Part shown: positions 1-10,458 of the stretch, in pieces
Layout: each line of letters opens with the position of its first letter
How positions within the stretch are numbered: the first letter of the stretch is position 1
Origin: Blastobasis lacticolella
Taxonomy: Eukaryota; Arthropoda; Insecta; Lepidoptera; Blastobasidae
Direction of reading: 5' to 3'
NCBI GenBank assembly: GCA_905147135.1
Contig: LR990052.1
Location: 15,562,200 to 15,626,199, forward strand
DNA: 64,000 nucleotides
Made by a program: the position numbers and the translations under genes
Notes under the pieces: model-generated
The model's database searches: none
What the model was told of the DNA's origin: nothing
The model's input: only the letters and a program-made list of their open reading frames with translations

Positions 1-176
1 AATTTTTACCGGCTCGCCGATTCCATGATAACAACTTCGTTAGGTGCTTGAATTTTATTAAAACGCGTTATGTAGCGTACGATATTTACACCAGTATTCA
101 CAAATAATACTTGTAAAGGTTATTTAAAAAGTATTATATAGCGAATTAAGACACTTCACATTGGCGCTTTGCTAAG

Positions 177-278
177 TGGCAACGCATTGGTAACTCCCCT
201 GGTGTTGCTGATGTCCATAGGCGGCGGTACCCACTTTCCATAATGAGCCCGCTTGTCTGCCGAATAACTAAAAAAAAA
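177..278 (+). repeat. Family E LINE/SINE 3' tail, 5'-truncated
   Basis: The segment begins near GGCAACGCATTGGTAAC, continues through GGTGTTGCTGATGTCCATAG and GGCGGCGGT, and ends in CCGCTTGTCTGCCG plus an A-run. The same ordered blocks recur at 3082-3191, 32512-32621, 43070-43152 and 52378-52480. The A-run marks the 3' end of a poly(A) retroposon on the plus strand. Only the shared tail is present, so this is a dead 5'-truncated copy. Confidence 0.8.
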
Positions 279-1845
279 GTGAACGCTGTGTTCAATACGG
301 CTTTTAGATAGGTCAATGTTGTTTACTCTGAGAAACGCATAGTTCGGATCGCCACTCAAGTATTGTCATCTGGAACCCTGTGCGTTTGCGCACACTGCGA
401 GATTTCATATTTGTGATTAGCTACCATCTTCATAGTCATCATCCCCTACCCTTCTCCCACTAGCCAGGGTGTCGGACCACTGGCACGCGTGCCAATCTAA
501 TTAATTATTTTAATCATAATGGAGTCTACGTCTTTACTTATTTAATCGACATAAGCCACGTGCTTTCTTCTTATCGGTACCAGTATTGTTTGGTATTAAG
601 TAATCCTGCCATCAGGCAGGTTGTAATCTTGTTTTCCACCTTAGTGGTTAAAAAAATCTGTTATCTTCATGTTTATGCAAGAGAGCATTTTCATCAACAC
701 ACTCATCAAAGAATACGACGTGTGGTACAAAAGACGACAGCGTTTCGACCTAACCAAAGCGTAGGAGCTAACATTGCTATACGACGCTATACAGACGCTA
801 GTACATTTTATACTGGTTTTTGGTAGGTCGATATCCTATCTTCTGTACCCGTGGCAGTGACAGATTTGCCTCTTCAAGATCGTAATCTTAATTTTATTAT
901 GAAAAACTACAACAGTTTATCCCAAATCTGTCTCGTTTACTCATTCACACTATTTCAATATGATGACGCTAACGAGTATTGTAAACTATTCTATAATGTT
1001 ATCGAGACGCATCTACTAAATGTAATATATTATACATTTGTAAAGATCGGTGTCACGAATGACACAATAATTGAGATTACAAGATAATATTTAACGTAAG
1101 TTTTTTAATCGTACTGTATTACTTATGTTATAAAGATATAATTACTAGTATTATGAACCGTGCAGTGATGTAATACTTGTGCTTGTTTTCAACTCATATT
1201 TTCAAACGTTTATTGTGTAATCTGGAAACTATGACATTAAAATCCTCATATCAATGTTTTAAAAAGGAAATTTTTATCATCACTTTTATTTTACACACGC
1301 CATTTTGGGTTTTATCCGATCATTTAATCTGTTCACTAGACTTTTTACTTCCTGGCACGCTAGAGTAGTTTCAATTACCGCTATTCACAAGCAACCAGGC
1401 AGCGTGCAATAATAATTCATTTTAAAAGTACACACAAAACGGTACAGTCTGACAGTATTACGTAAACTAAATAAAAAATGATAGTTCCGTAAATTTTACG
1501 GCACAGTTCCGCAAATATTGTGTTTGGATTACGTAACGTATAATATGGTGATCGACTCTTCAACTGCTTTCGAGTTCTATAGGCCTTTCTTTGGACTTAA
1601 AAAAGTATAAAAATACTAATAAGATTGCAAAAATGTTTACGTTCTGTCAACATGGTAAGCCGTTGCCGCAGCCTATGGATATCACTCCCGTTGTTAGTCT
1701 AGCAAAGATGGCGAACCTTTATTGGAGAAAATGTCACATGTACTATAAAATTATGTACCAATATGGCCATGACGTGGCGTCAAAAAATCTTAACTAAGTG
1801 ATGTATATAGACAAACGGTTTCAATGCAAATTTTTAGTATTCTTA
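279..1845. other. AT-rich stretch, no gene recognised
   Basis: Only short frames are open (up to 88 codons, at 560-826 plus). Their readings match no family I know and carry no domain motif. Nothing here is supported beyond the small palindrome at 481-494. Confidence 0.55.
481..494. repeat. 14-bp perfect palindrome
   Basis: TGGCACGCGTGCCA reads the same on both strands. It could be a binding site for a dimeric factor, or chance. Only the symmetry is visible. Confidence 0.5.
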
Positions 1846-2053
1846 TCTGGTTTAGGCCCGCGGGCCGAAACGACTGATGCATTAAAATTAATATTTTTAG
1901 TCAGGCTTTTGGGGCCGCAGTTAAAAATGTCCTTAAAAATGGTTTCAGGATAGTCGGGGAAAAAACAATTTCTATATGAATTTTTAACTGCGGGCCCAAA
2001 CGCCTGCGGAAAAATAATGACTTTAATCAATCAGGCGTTTCGTCAAAACCAGA
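1846..2053. repeat. Foldback element, arms of about 75-80 bp
   Basis: The left arm (1846-1928) and the reverse complement of the right arm (1980-2053) align over nearly their whole length. Shared blocks in order include TCTGGTTT, CGAAACG, CTGAT, ATTAAA and CCGCAGTTAAAAAT, leaving a central spacer of about 50 bp. No clear target-site duplication was found. The motif GGGCCGAAACG occurs in the left arm and again just outside the right arm. Either a MITE or a hairpin-derived repeat is possible. Transcription would give a long imperfect hairpin RNA. Confidence 0.8.
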
Positions 2054-2845
2054 CCGGGCCGAAACGCAGGAACACTCGTATTGATGCCTGATGTGACCAA
2101 TAAATTAAAACCTTTCAAATATTTGAAACGAGTTAGTTTTTCCACGCACTACCTACTAAACAACCACAGAACACTTTACAATCATAATTCGTCTCTATTT
2201 TCTGTGCCGCGTCACGTTCCACGCTTCTCAAGTGGGATGACTGTTGAAATGGTGACTACCGAATTGCGTAACGTTTAAAAATGTGTGTTGAGGAGTTAAT
2301 TGGTTTATTAATTCGGCTTTGGACCCGGTTTCATTGCTTGGGAAGCGTGACTCGTGCAAGTACAGTGCCACTAACTTATCAGTGGAAAAAATCAGAACTA
2401 TAGACGCTATTTAGTAAACGTCATTCCATTAGTCTCACTAGCGCCGCTGTCTACTGAATAGATAAGTTGGTGTAACTTGAGAGTAAACATAAGGTGCGTA
2501 GTATTTTTTTCTCTGTGATACAAGTGTTGATAACATTTGGAGATGGCATTCCTGGCGTGAAAGAAATGATGACCAGTTTTTATTGGTCCTCCATATAGTT
2601 TCCTCTTTCGATTTATAGGTGCAGTACTAGGCAATTAATGTTATAGTTGAGCATTTCAGCTAGGATCGCCAAAGGTAGACCAGAGAATTCTCGGCAGTGT
2701 TTTCTCTAGGTTATTTCCAATATTGCTAACATTAGTTTTTTTTATTTTATTATATAAATATTGTATAAATCTGTTTTAATGTAAATAAATTAACTTCCTT
2801 ACTACGAAATAAACTACTACATATTGCGATGGCCAACCTATCTGG
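2054..2845. other. No gene recognised
   Basis: Short frames at 2081-2278 (plus) and 2407-2634 (minus) have no recognisable family. T-rich and A-rich runs near 2738-2810 are unremarkable for this genome. Confidence 0.55.
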
Positions 2846-3191
2846 CAAGGTTTAAGAGAGGTAGGGCATAGCGGGGTATCTCGTTCGAATTGGAGCCGCC
2901 CGACTGGGGAAGTACCTCCACCTTACAGAATATCGCTAAATAATACTCTTTTAAATAGTATTGTGTTTCTGCCGGTGAGTAAAGTTTCCAGTGCTCCATG
3001 GGGTGGGGATTTGGGGAACCGTGGCTTTGGCAGTGGAGTGGCATTTGCTTTTTGCTGCCAGAGCAACGTGTTATAGAGGTGGGCAACGCATTAGCGATAC
3101 TCTTGGTGTTGCTAATGTCTATAGGCAGTGGTGACCACTTTCCATCAGGTGGCCCGCTTGCCTGTTTGCCTAACGTATGACATAAAAAAAA
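2846..3191 (+). repeat. Family E LINE 3' end with longer 5' part
   Basis: This is the longest E copy. Before the shared tail it carries blocks typical of a lepidopteran LINE 3' end: GGGGAAGTACCTCCACCTTA, an AAATAATACT-containing stretch, CTGCCGGTGAGTAA and GCTGCCAGAGCAACG. It then enters the tail (GGGCAACGCATTAGC ... CCGCTTGCCTGTTTGCC) and ends in an A-run at 3180-3191. The frame that is open at 2998-3180 is a by-product of this repeat and not a gene. Confidence 0.8.
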
Positions 3192-4620
3192 AAAGGACGG
3201 AAATTATGAAAAACATCCACTAATGGTGGCGGAAGTATAAAAAACAGAAATTACCAGGATTTAGTAGCCGTGCAATTGTGGTGAATAAATAGGAACAGAA
3301 CCAAAATAGTGCATTTCCATTTACTTAGAACTATTTTATCTGATACTAATGATTTGGATTATAAGTTGTTAATATTGTAATTCTGTCTAATAAAGTTTTT
3401 AGTTGTTCACTGATTCGTTAAATACGTTTTCACTACATTATAAAAAATTTAATTCACACTTCATTTCATGCATTCACACTAATTCTTTATAAATTATACC
3501 CAGTACCTATAGACGTTGGTAACGAGAATTACTACATATAGTAAAAAAAAAACAAAAAAAAAAGGTGTTCAGTCCATCGACCTCCAGAAGCCATTCATCA
3601 TCATAATCGCGTAAACTCCACTGAACGGTTCCTGCTCCATTCAATAGGATCAGGGGTCGTTAACCTGTACAGGTCAGTAGTCAGGTGTTCTAATCTAAAT
3701 ATATAGATAGGCATAGGCAGTTAAAATGTGGTTAACTGTTTTCTTTTAGTATTAGATTACTTCAGTATTGTGCCTGTTGATACAATTAGGGTTGAATTAA
3801 ATACCAAGAAGTTTAAATAGGTATCAGCATGGGTCGTAAGTACTTGAAAATGTACAGATGATTATCATTTTTATTCTAAGATTCATAAAGATAAATTCTC
3901 GATTTGCGTAAAGATGACGCCAGTGCGTATTGATGACCATGAGTGAACTTTTCACAAATTAAAACATGTTTAAACCCTGAAGCGTATAAATGGGTACTAA
4001 GCGCCGATTCCACCCCAGGCTCGAAAATAAAAGCCACAGAAAGGTAGAAAAACACTTTTAACACTTCAATGGAGGCCATCAATCACTCCGGATCGTTGTT
4101 GAAAGACTTTTCATTTGTTCGCATCACACTTTCACTTATACTCTGATAGCCTTCTTGCAGCCATCATCATAAATCAAGATCGCGTCCCGCTCATGGTGAA
4201 AACCAAGATTAGCATCATAGAAATAATAATTACACATTATTGTGACTGTGACACCAGAAGTGGGGTCTATAGATTAAGAAAATTACGTTTAGATTGGATC
4301 GAACGTCGGAGAAATAAATTGAAAGGAAATGATTGGGCCGCATCATTGAGGCGTAGATACGTCGATTTGTTTAGGGAAGCCTTGTTGCTTGTTGGAAATA
4401 ACGATGTGGTCATAGTTGCATGAATTTCGAGGTATTTGGATATGTTGCTTATGTGGTTGCCGCGGCCAAGTTTCTCTATCAAAAAAGGACTCTTTATTGT
4501 ATTTTCTTTGCCTACTACGCAATGCCCAGACATTACAAAACCAAAATCGCGATTAATCCGTCCAAAATTGTTTTAGCTAGAAAAGAGGACTTTTACGAAA
4601 TAAAAACCACATTTTTAGGT
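3192..4620. other. No gene recognised; overlapping open frames at 4115-4623
   Basis: A-rich runs lie near 3541-3563. At 4115-4423 (plus, about 100 codons), 4420-4623 (plus) and 4267-4533 (minus) frames are open on both strands over the same bases. The plus reading has a basic cluster around residues 60-85, but no motif I can name and no convincing start context. I treat these as chance. Confidence 0.5.
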
Positions 4621-4900
4621 TAAACGGCAGATGAACAGGCAAGTTGGGCGGTCCCTTGCACGAGTGTACCAGGAAGACAGCTAACAGATCGAGATGACAA
4701 GAACACGAGAGGCGAGTGACAGCTGCCCATAACACATAACGACCACGATCGCTCTGTCAAGAGCGTATCACCCAAGAAGAAGAGAACAGGCAAGCGACCA
4801 CCCTGATGGAAAGTGGTCGCAACACCAGGGGTATCATCAACTTTAAGGAGACCTCTTGAACGATCACATGTCATAGTCCAAAGGAGACACGGTGGCCGGG
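4621..4900 (-). repeat. Family E copy interrupted by a 140-bp insertion
   Basis: Read on the minus strand it starts with GTGTCTCCTTTGGACTATGA, as in the copy at 52315-52480. It passes GACCACTTTCCATCAGG and then CGCTTGCCTGTT. After 140 bp of foreign sequence it resumes with CTTGCCTGTTCATCTGCCG. The 11-bp GAACAGGCAAG at 4633-4643 is repeated at 4784-4794, so the interruption is a clean insertion with a target-site duplication. Confidence 0.8.
4644..4783 (-). mobile_element. Family G short retroposon-like insertion with 11-bp TSD
   Basis: These 140 bp sit between two perfect copies of GAACAGGCAAG. On the minus strand the insert begins TCTTCTTCTTGGGTGATACG and includes GACAGAGCGATCGTGG and GGTACACTCGTGCAAGG. 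I recall similar blocks from lepidopteran repeats but cannot name the family. It is younger than its E host. No other copy occurs in this window. The end structure (no long terminal inverted repeats, 11-bp TSD) favours retroposition over a cut-and-paste element. Confidence 0.65.
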
Positions 4901-5008
4901 AGCTATAGAAAACTACAATAGGGTACCCATACATGCATGCGTCTATAGATATATTGCACATGGTTAGGTATTTCGGCTTTGGAAACTGTACTGACCACAG
5001 TACAACGT

Positions 5009-5342
5009 GGCGTTAATGTCTCGGTTGTGCGCTTGCGCGCGAGAGCCCGGGGGCCGCCTTACCCATGATCCAGGATTTGGCAGGTCACTTAATTACAGCG
5101 GAGCGACTACCATCTGACCTCCATGACCCTGTTAACAGGGGAACCTGGGCAGATTCGATCATGGTTACTCAATTAGTGGTCTGAATGTGCAGGTTTCATC
5201 ACGATGTTTTCGCTCATCGTAAGACTGTGCAACTGAGGTACATAACTTAGACAAGAGACAGTGGTACATGGTAGCACTGGGATTCGAACCAGGTACTCAA
5301 GGGTACGAGTCGGACCTCTTAATCATTAGGACCAGACGCTCT
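5009..5342 (-). repeat. Family A tRNA-derived SINE, near full length
   Basis: On the minus strand it starts with a tRNA-like head containing a B box (CTGGTTCGAATCCCAG at about 5278-5293 in reverse complement). The body follows, with GAGTACCTGG, a short block around ACATCGTGATGAAACC, and CAAATCCTGGATCATG. It ends with CGAGACATTAACGCC. Order and orientation match the copies at 34512-34833 and 58613-58900. The A-box region is degenerate, so pol III activity is unlikely. Confidence 0.85.
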
Positions 5343-5363
5343 CTGTACTGTAATACAGTACAG
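5343..5363. repeat. Perfect palindrome, 10-bp arms, 1-bp centre
   Basis: CTGTACTGTA, a single A, then TACAGTACAG. It abuts the tRNA-like end of the family A SINE. A related smaller inverted repeat (GTACTG ... CAGTAC) lies at the other side of the same SINE near 4988-5003, which could be the trace of a target duplication around a palindromic site. Confidence 0.6.
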
Positions 5364-6213
5364 CTCTCGATACTAGTAAATTAAATAGAAATAACAGGCA
5401 CTTGACCTGTTAGCGGAATCAACAGGGACTAAATAAATAAATTGGAAATTCATTTTAAAACAGCACAATACGAATTAGTCGGTCGTATTGCACAAATACA
5501 AGAAATTGTGTCAAATAATGACTCAAGTAGGTAATCCAGTTCAGTCATACAATTTTCACATGAATGTGGCAGCGGTTTCGTTCCATCAAACTTAACCATA
5601 ATGATAGTAACTTTAGAAATGGGCTCATGTAAATATTTTGTACCGTACCTACTACTAGCTTTTGCCGAATATTTTGTGCTGACTGCGATAACCGACTTAG
5701 ATTTTACTTGATATTTCGATTTAAACAAGTACCAATTAATTTAATATTTGGATGTCTCGTTTAATAAGATTAGTCAAAATCGTTCAAAACGTCAAAGTGG
5801 GTCCCATTCACTTTCCGCGACCGTAGCAAATTCTTTTAAAACAGATGGTGTAGTATGTGGTAGATACATGTGTAGGTAGAGTAGCAGCCGTCACCCCAGG
5901 ACATGCGTTAACCATTTACAATACAACTAACCATTAATCTGACGATTCCTCACCTCTGAGTCACGTGTGGAGTTTGGTGTTGAATAAGAATGTCTCAAAT
6001 AAAGAAACTACAGCGCAGAGCTGTGACTCACCGCAAGGACATAAACAGAGACTGTTACAAAATTTGGTTTATTTTATTGCTTTTCGATGAGAGGCTACAT
6101 GACCCTTTATTGTACCGTACTGTTTTATGTCTTTGTTTACCTATTTTATTTTAGTTTTATTGTAATAGTTTATACTTACTCCTCAAAACAATTCATGACG
6201 GTAAATATTCTAC
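5364..6213. other. No gene recognised; one 92-codon minus frame
   Basis: The frame at 5450-5728 (minus) has a less biased composition than its neighbours and four cysteines in its last 35 residues. It has no ATG near its 5' end and no recognisable family. It may be an exon fragment of an old element or chance. Confidence 0.45.
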
Positions 6214-6344
6214 GGCGCTGCCCTAATTGGCAACGGTCGTGCGACCATGTTCGTATGGCGGATGTCGCCCGACCAATAGGGGATCTCAAAACCGGCCGTC
6301 GCATGACCATGGTCATACGACCGTTTGCCAACTAGGACAGCGCC
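6214..6344. repeat. Inverted repeat, 36-bp arms
   Basis: The left arm (6214-6249) starts GGCGCTGCCCTAATTGGCAA. The reverse complement of the right arm (6308-6344) starts GGCGCTGTCCTAGTTGGCAA, and both continue through a GGTCGT-X-CGACCATG-like block. The loop (6250-6307) holds partial copies of the same ACCATG-rich motif, and GACCATGGTC (6305-6314) is a small palindrome. It is GC-richer than its surroundings. It is most likely a MITE or foldback element. No TSD was seen. Confidence 0.8.
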
Positions 6345-7661
6345 TGGCAGGGCGGTAGGATGCATGAATAGAAATGTAACCTACTCGTAGTGAAAAACCG
6401 TAGGTAGATTATACCTGTCTTCAACTCCATCATTATGTGTCACCCACCATTGATGACATTGACACTGATACAGCCGGTGATGATTCGAACATACCTGAAA
6501 CAATGAAGAAACATAATAAGCACAAACAATAACTTTGATCCAACGGAAAGGAAAACACATTAGTCAAAAGCGTTCGCACTGAAGTACACAAATAGTTCGG
6601 TAATCACTTTTGACGTCAACACAGGTAGGTAAAACAGGGAATAGGCAATAAAATCTAAAATAGACTCAGTACATAACCCAGGTATGAAACGAAATACTAA
6701 CCTCAACCCATTGGCAAGGCGAAACGTTTCCTCTGAAAATTATTGCAGTTGTAAATGTGGCCGGACTATTATTAGCGAATGTCGCACTCTAGTTGATTAG
6801 CATTAATTATGTCATTTGTAATAAGCAATGAGCTATGATTTACAATCTCTAGTTTGTCATTGAATGAATGAATAATCAATATATGACTACGGATTTCATA
6901 GATTAAATTGGTGGGTGTCGCATATTTATTTTTAGTATGCTGTTTGGTTTTCTTATCATTAATTTCTTTCATCGAAAAATCGGTGTAAAACACCTAGCTA
7001 GAAGAACAAAGAAAAGGATTTGCACTCACAGTTTTAGGTAAGTAGATATTATTTATATTTCATGATACTTATCTCGTATATGCATCACGTATGACATAAT
7101 CTATAATCATATCGATGAGGTGATTTACTTGCAAGAAATATTGTTTGTTGTGCATCTATTTATAATTCACTTATATCACCTAATGTTTTTGTAGGCGTAA
7201 GGTAGATTGTAATCAACAAAACTAGCATAAATGTTAAAATAATTATGCAATGAACAAAGCAAAGTATGTTATTTACAGCCAAAACTGCTGAGAAATCAGA
7301 TCTACCAACTATTGGTCGCCTACTAAAGAACCTTACTTGTAGTGCTGCTTTGTATTAGCACAGCACAAGTACAGCAAAAACACATATTTCAAACTGGATG
7401 GTCTTCTACGATTTATACCTTTAAAGAAAGCTGGATCGGGCGAAACGTACATTGGCGGGAGAAATAAATCACAATGCTAAACAATTGTTGGATAGAAACT
7501 GGATTAGCGACTGCGCATTGGACGCGGACAAAAGAATTGTTTCAAGCGATGCAACTCGATAAAGGGGCCGCCTTGACCCAAGTCATAAGAATAGGGAAGG
7601 AATTAATATAGACGAAAAAAGTGCCAAATGCGTAAGTCAAAAAGAATACGATGACGGGCAA
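6345..7661. other. AT-rich stretch, no gene recognised
   Basis: Short AT-rich frames only (6772-6993 minus is Asn/Lys/Ile-rich). The minus frame at 7542-7763 encodes one strongly hydrophobic segment of about 25 residues. It has no partner exons I can define. Confidence 0.5.
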
Positions 7662-7699
7662 AAATGATAGCAAAAACAGTGCTGTTTTTGCTATCATTT
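7662..7699. repeat. Perfect hairpin, 18-bp arms, 2-nt loop
   Basis: AAATGATAGCAAAAACAG is followed by TG and then its exact reverse complement. A perfect 18-bp arm with a 2-nt spacer is very unlikely by chance. It lies inside the hydrophobic minus-strand frame 7542-7763. Possible origins are a foldback caused by template switching or a recent palindrome-forming repair event. Confidence 0.85.
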
Positions 7700-7787
7700 C
7701 AAACCTATATACTACTTGCCCCAGCTTCGCACGTGTAGTAACAAACGTTAACAAATTATACAACTAAACTTTTTTTATGAATTACTT

Positions 7788-7880
7788 TCTCTATTGGTGA
7801 AAATCACAAGTAATCCGTTCAGTAGTTTTTGAGTTTATCGTGAAAGACAGCCAGACAGACGTGAATATGTAGTGATACTA
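7788..7880 (-). repeat. Family F fragment
   Basis: The segment shares CTATTGGTGAAAATCAC, ATCCGTTCAGTAGTTTTTGA and GTTTATCG with family F elements (compare the plus copy at 29812-29942). It ends near TGTAGTGATACTAG. No CTAG-type terminus with the GC-rich end is present, so this is a partial copy. Confidence 0.55.
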
Positions 7881-10349
7881 GACGAAAGTATTTCCTGCTA
7901 CGTAAACGCCAACCGGCCAATTGAGGCTGTTACGATAGATTGCAAAAACCAGTAAACAGTTAATGGTTTATGCATCATCCGAAAGAGATCCAATCCAACG
8001 GATACAAACGATATGGCACAGTTACGAAATGGGGCCGATACGATCGGACTTTCGAGTTGTTTTGATGACGGCACTGCGTCTATGCCGGCAACAAAAACTG
8101 CGGTTACGTAAACCAAAGCTTTAAGTTTAGACGATGAGCTTTCGTCTAAAACTGGTTCTGTAATGAGAGTGCTTTTTACAACTATTTTGACAAATAAAAT
8201 TCACGGGACGACCATGTTACAGAGGAGTAAAGTGGGCAAAAAGCGAAAAAAAGCTTCAAATGTATTTGATCGATAGAATTGTTCTATCGATTGAATTTTA
8301 TAGATAAACAAATAGAAGGTCGACGTACGATAGATAAGAGTTAGACAATAGGTGTGAAGAGTTTTATCTATTAACTGATTCCATGAAGTAATTTATAGTA
8401 CATTGACCTGACTATCGTGTAAACACAATGGAATGAAGTGTAAACTTATAGTCCAATACACCATTCGTTTACTATCCAAACGCTTGGTTGCGTTTGGAAG
8501 AAGGAAGAAACAAAGCCATCAATTGATTTAAATGCTTTTACAACCTCGAAAGCGACAGTTCCGGACTACTCGGTCCGCTAAACAGCGGAGATGTTGCGTC
8601 ACAATTTATCCATAATCCAGACGAAACCTGTTCCAACGACCTCTTGCCGGAAACGAATCTGCAGCTTTCTGTGAAGATTTAAATCAATCATTGCTATGTA
8701 AATTCGTATACGTTATGACACTTTACGATAGAAAACAACGATTCGCGATAATTGATTGAGACGGATTTATAGCGGCAGCCATTAGTCGATGTTTCAATTT
8801 TACCATCAGGATGTTGCCAATATGCAAATCTGAACGCTAGCAACGATTTGCGTGTCAAAGCTGAAATTATTGCGATATCCAACCCAACCTTGCCTTGAGC
8901 CATCGACCGCAATTTTTCTCATGCTGATGCCTTGAGCAAAGCGAGCGGCTGCAAGAAAATCGATTTCAATTACGATCTCCCAAAAGAGTCGATTGAAGAA
9001 ATCGAGCAAAAAACCACTCGGAGAGTGCGCGTACGCACGGTAGCCGATCGTGACTCACGCCATCGTAACGTGGACATGTTAATTGCTGAGACCACGTGCG
9101 TATATCATCCCACGGCAGTGCGCTTTGCATAAGATTATCGTAAAGATTCACGTGTGTCTATTTTATGACTATTCTTCATTCAAAGTACATATTTGAGACA
9201 AAAAATATCAGAGAAACAAAGGCAGTATATACTATTAAAATCGAAGAGATGTCATGCCCTATCACAGCAAGTTAATAATATTCAAATACTATAAAACAAA
9301 CACCTTAAAATTTCAAGTATCTACTTATTTAATTATGGGTAAATTTCATAGCGTCATAAAATTCATTGAATCGCCCGCAAAAGTAGTAAAACTATAAATA
9401 ACTATAAATATTCACTGGCTATAATTATATTACAGTATCCGAGCGTACGGTTATCGCAAATTAAATATATGTTATTATAAATGATATCAGTGTCAAACTA
9501 ATAAAATAATTGACAAATAATACAACGTTTTCGTACAAAATAATCTGAGATTATTGAATGTTCAATGTAAACATCACACTTTTAAAGTATGCCTTATTGT
9601 TTTTTAAAAGTAAAATGATAATGGCTGGTTACGATAAAAGATAAATGCTGTTAGCTTAGGGCAATGCAGCCAAACGAAAGTGGAATAACCAAAACTGACT
9701 TTATCTCAGTTCTTACGCAATAAATAATATTACTCGAAGACATCATACTGTCTTATAAGACTCCTTTTTAAAAATAAAACGCAAGCCAATTCCAAATTTT
9801 TTGAGATTAAATCATTTTCTTTTTGCTGGAAAGTCTCTAGTATTTTCTAATTAAGTATGAAAATGTTGTTTACATATCCACCTATGTATATTTTTGTTTG
9901 TATGGACTCAATGTTTGTATTCGAAAAATAGCTTCGATATCAGATATCAAATAGCCTACTAACCTTCACTTACATAATACTAGTTCATAATAGGTGTCTC
10001 CATAAATATCCTACGAAAAGAGATCACGAGTATTTTGTTTATAATGTAGCGCCAAACTGTTATCTCAGAAAATTAATGTGTTTCAATAAACAGATGGAAG
10101 TTAAAGGTCAGAAGATAGTAACTGTTACGTGTGTGTTCATTCACTTGTAGGTGATTTAACACGGGTATTTGAGCGGTGAAATGGTAATGATAATTTAACT
10201 TTGCTATTGTTAATAAACAATAAAAGAAATAATAGTATGAAGATACTAATCGAGACGGTGTTGTGATGAGTTGTCGTTGTCGAGTCAAATATGGTATCAA
10301 AAGAAAATGACCATTACCAATTAAAAATTGTATGTATAAATTAACAAGG
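7881..10349. other. No gene recognised; mixed open frames at 7898-9151
   Basis: From about 7900 to 9150 the sequence is richer in CG dinucleotides than its flanks, and several frames of 60-73 codons are open on both strands (7898-8116, 8694-8912, 8806-9009, 8966-9151 minus; 8932-9132 plus). None matches a family I can name. This could be a decayed gene or element. Short perfect inverted repeats lie at 8269-8291 and 8475-8498. From 9150 to 10349 it is plain AT-rich DNA. Confidence 0.5.
8269..8291. repeat. Perfect hairpin, 10-bp arms, 3-nt loop
   Basis: ATCGATAGAA, TTG, TTCTATCGAT. Two ATCGAT sites are included. A regulatory role is not visible. Confidence 0.6.
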
Positions 10350-10458
10350 ATACCAGCTGGATACGGAAGACACAGGACCGGCCTTTATGGAGATCTCCGG
10401 GGGAGGCCTATGCCCAGCAGTGGGCGTCTTTTGTTTGATATGATCATGATGATGATGA
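10350..10458 (+). repeat. Family D RTE-like LINE 3' end
   Basis: The segment holds TACCAGCTGGATACGGAAG, CACAGGACCGGCC, GGAGATCTCCGGGGGAGGCC and CCCAGCAGTGGGCGTC, and ends in a GAT-repeat tail. In the coding frame of better copies these bases encode the C-terminal WMR-AQDRPLWRSLGEAY-type sequence of RTE-like reverse transcriptase ORFs. This is a 5'-truncated relic. Confidence 0.8.

Noticed and set aside
5276..5345. Possible tRNA gene on the minus strand
   Set aside because: The B box is good, but there is no acceptor stem or anticodon arm, and the sequence continues into the family A SINE body.
4983..5363. Target duplication CAGTACA around the family A SINE
   Set aside because: CAGTACA occurs on both sides, but each lies within a small palindrome and the SINE ends are not exactly adjacent, so the duplication is not certain.
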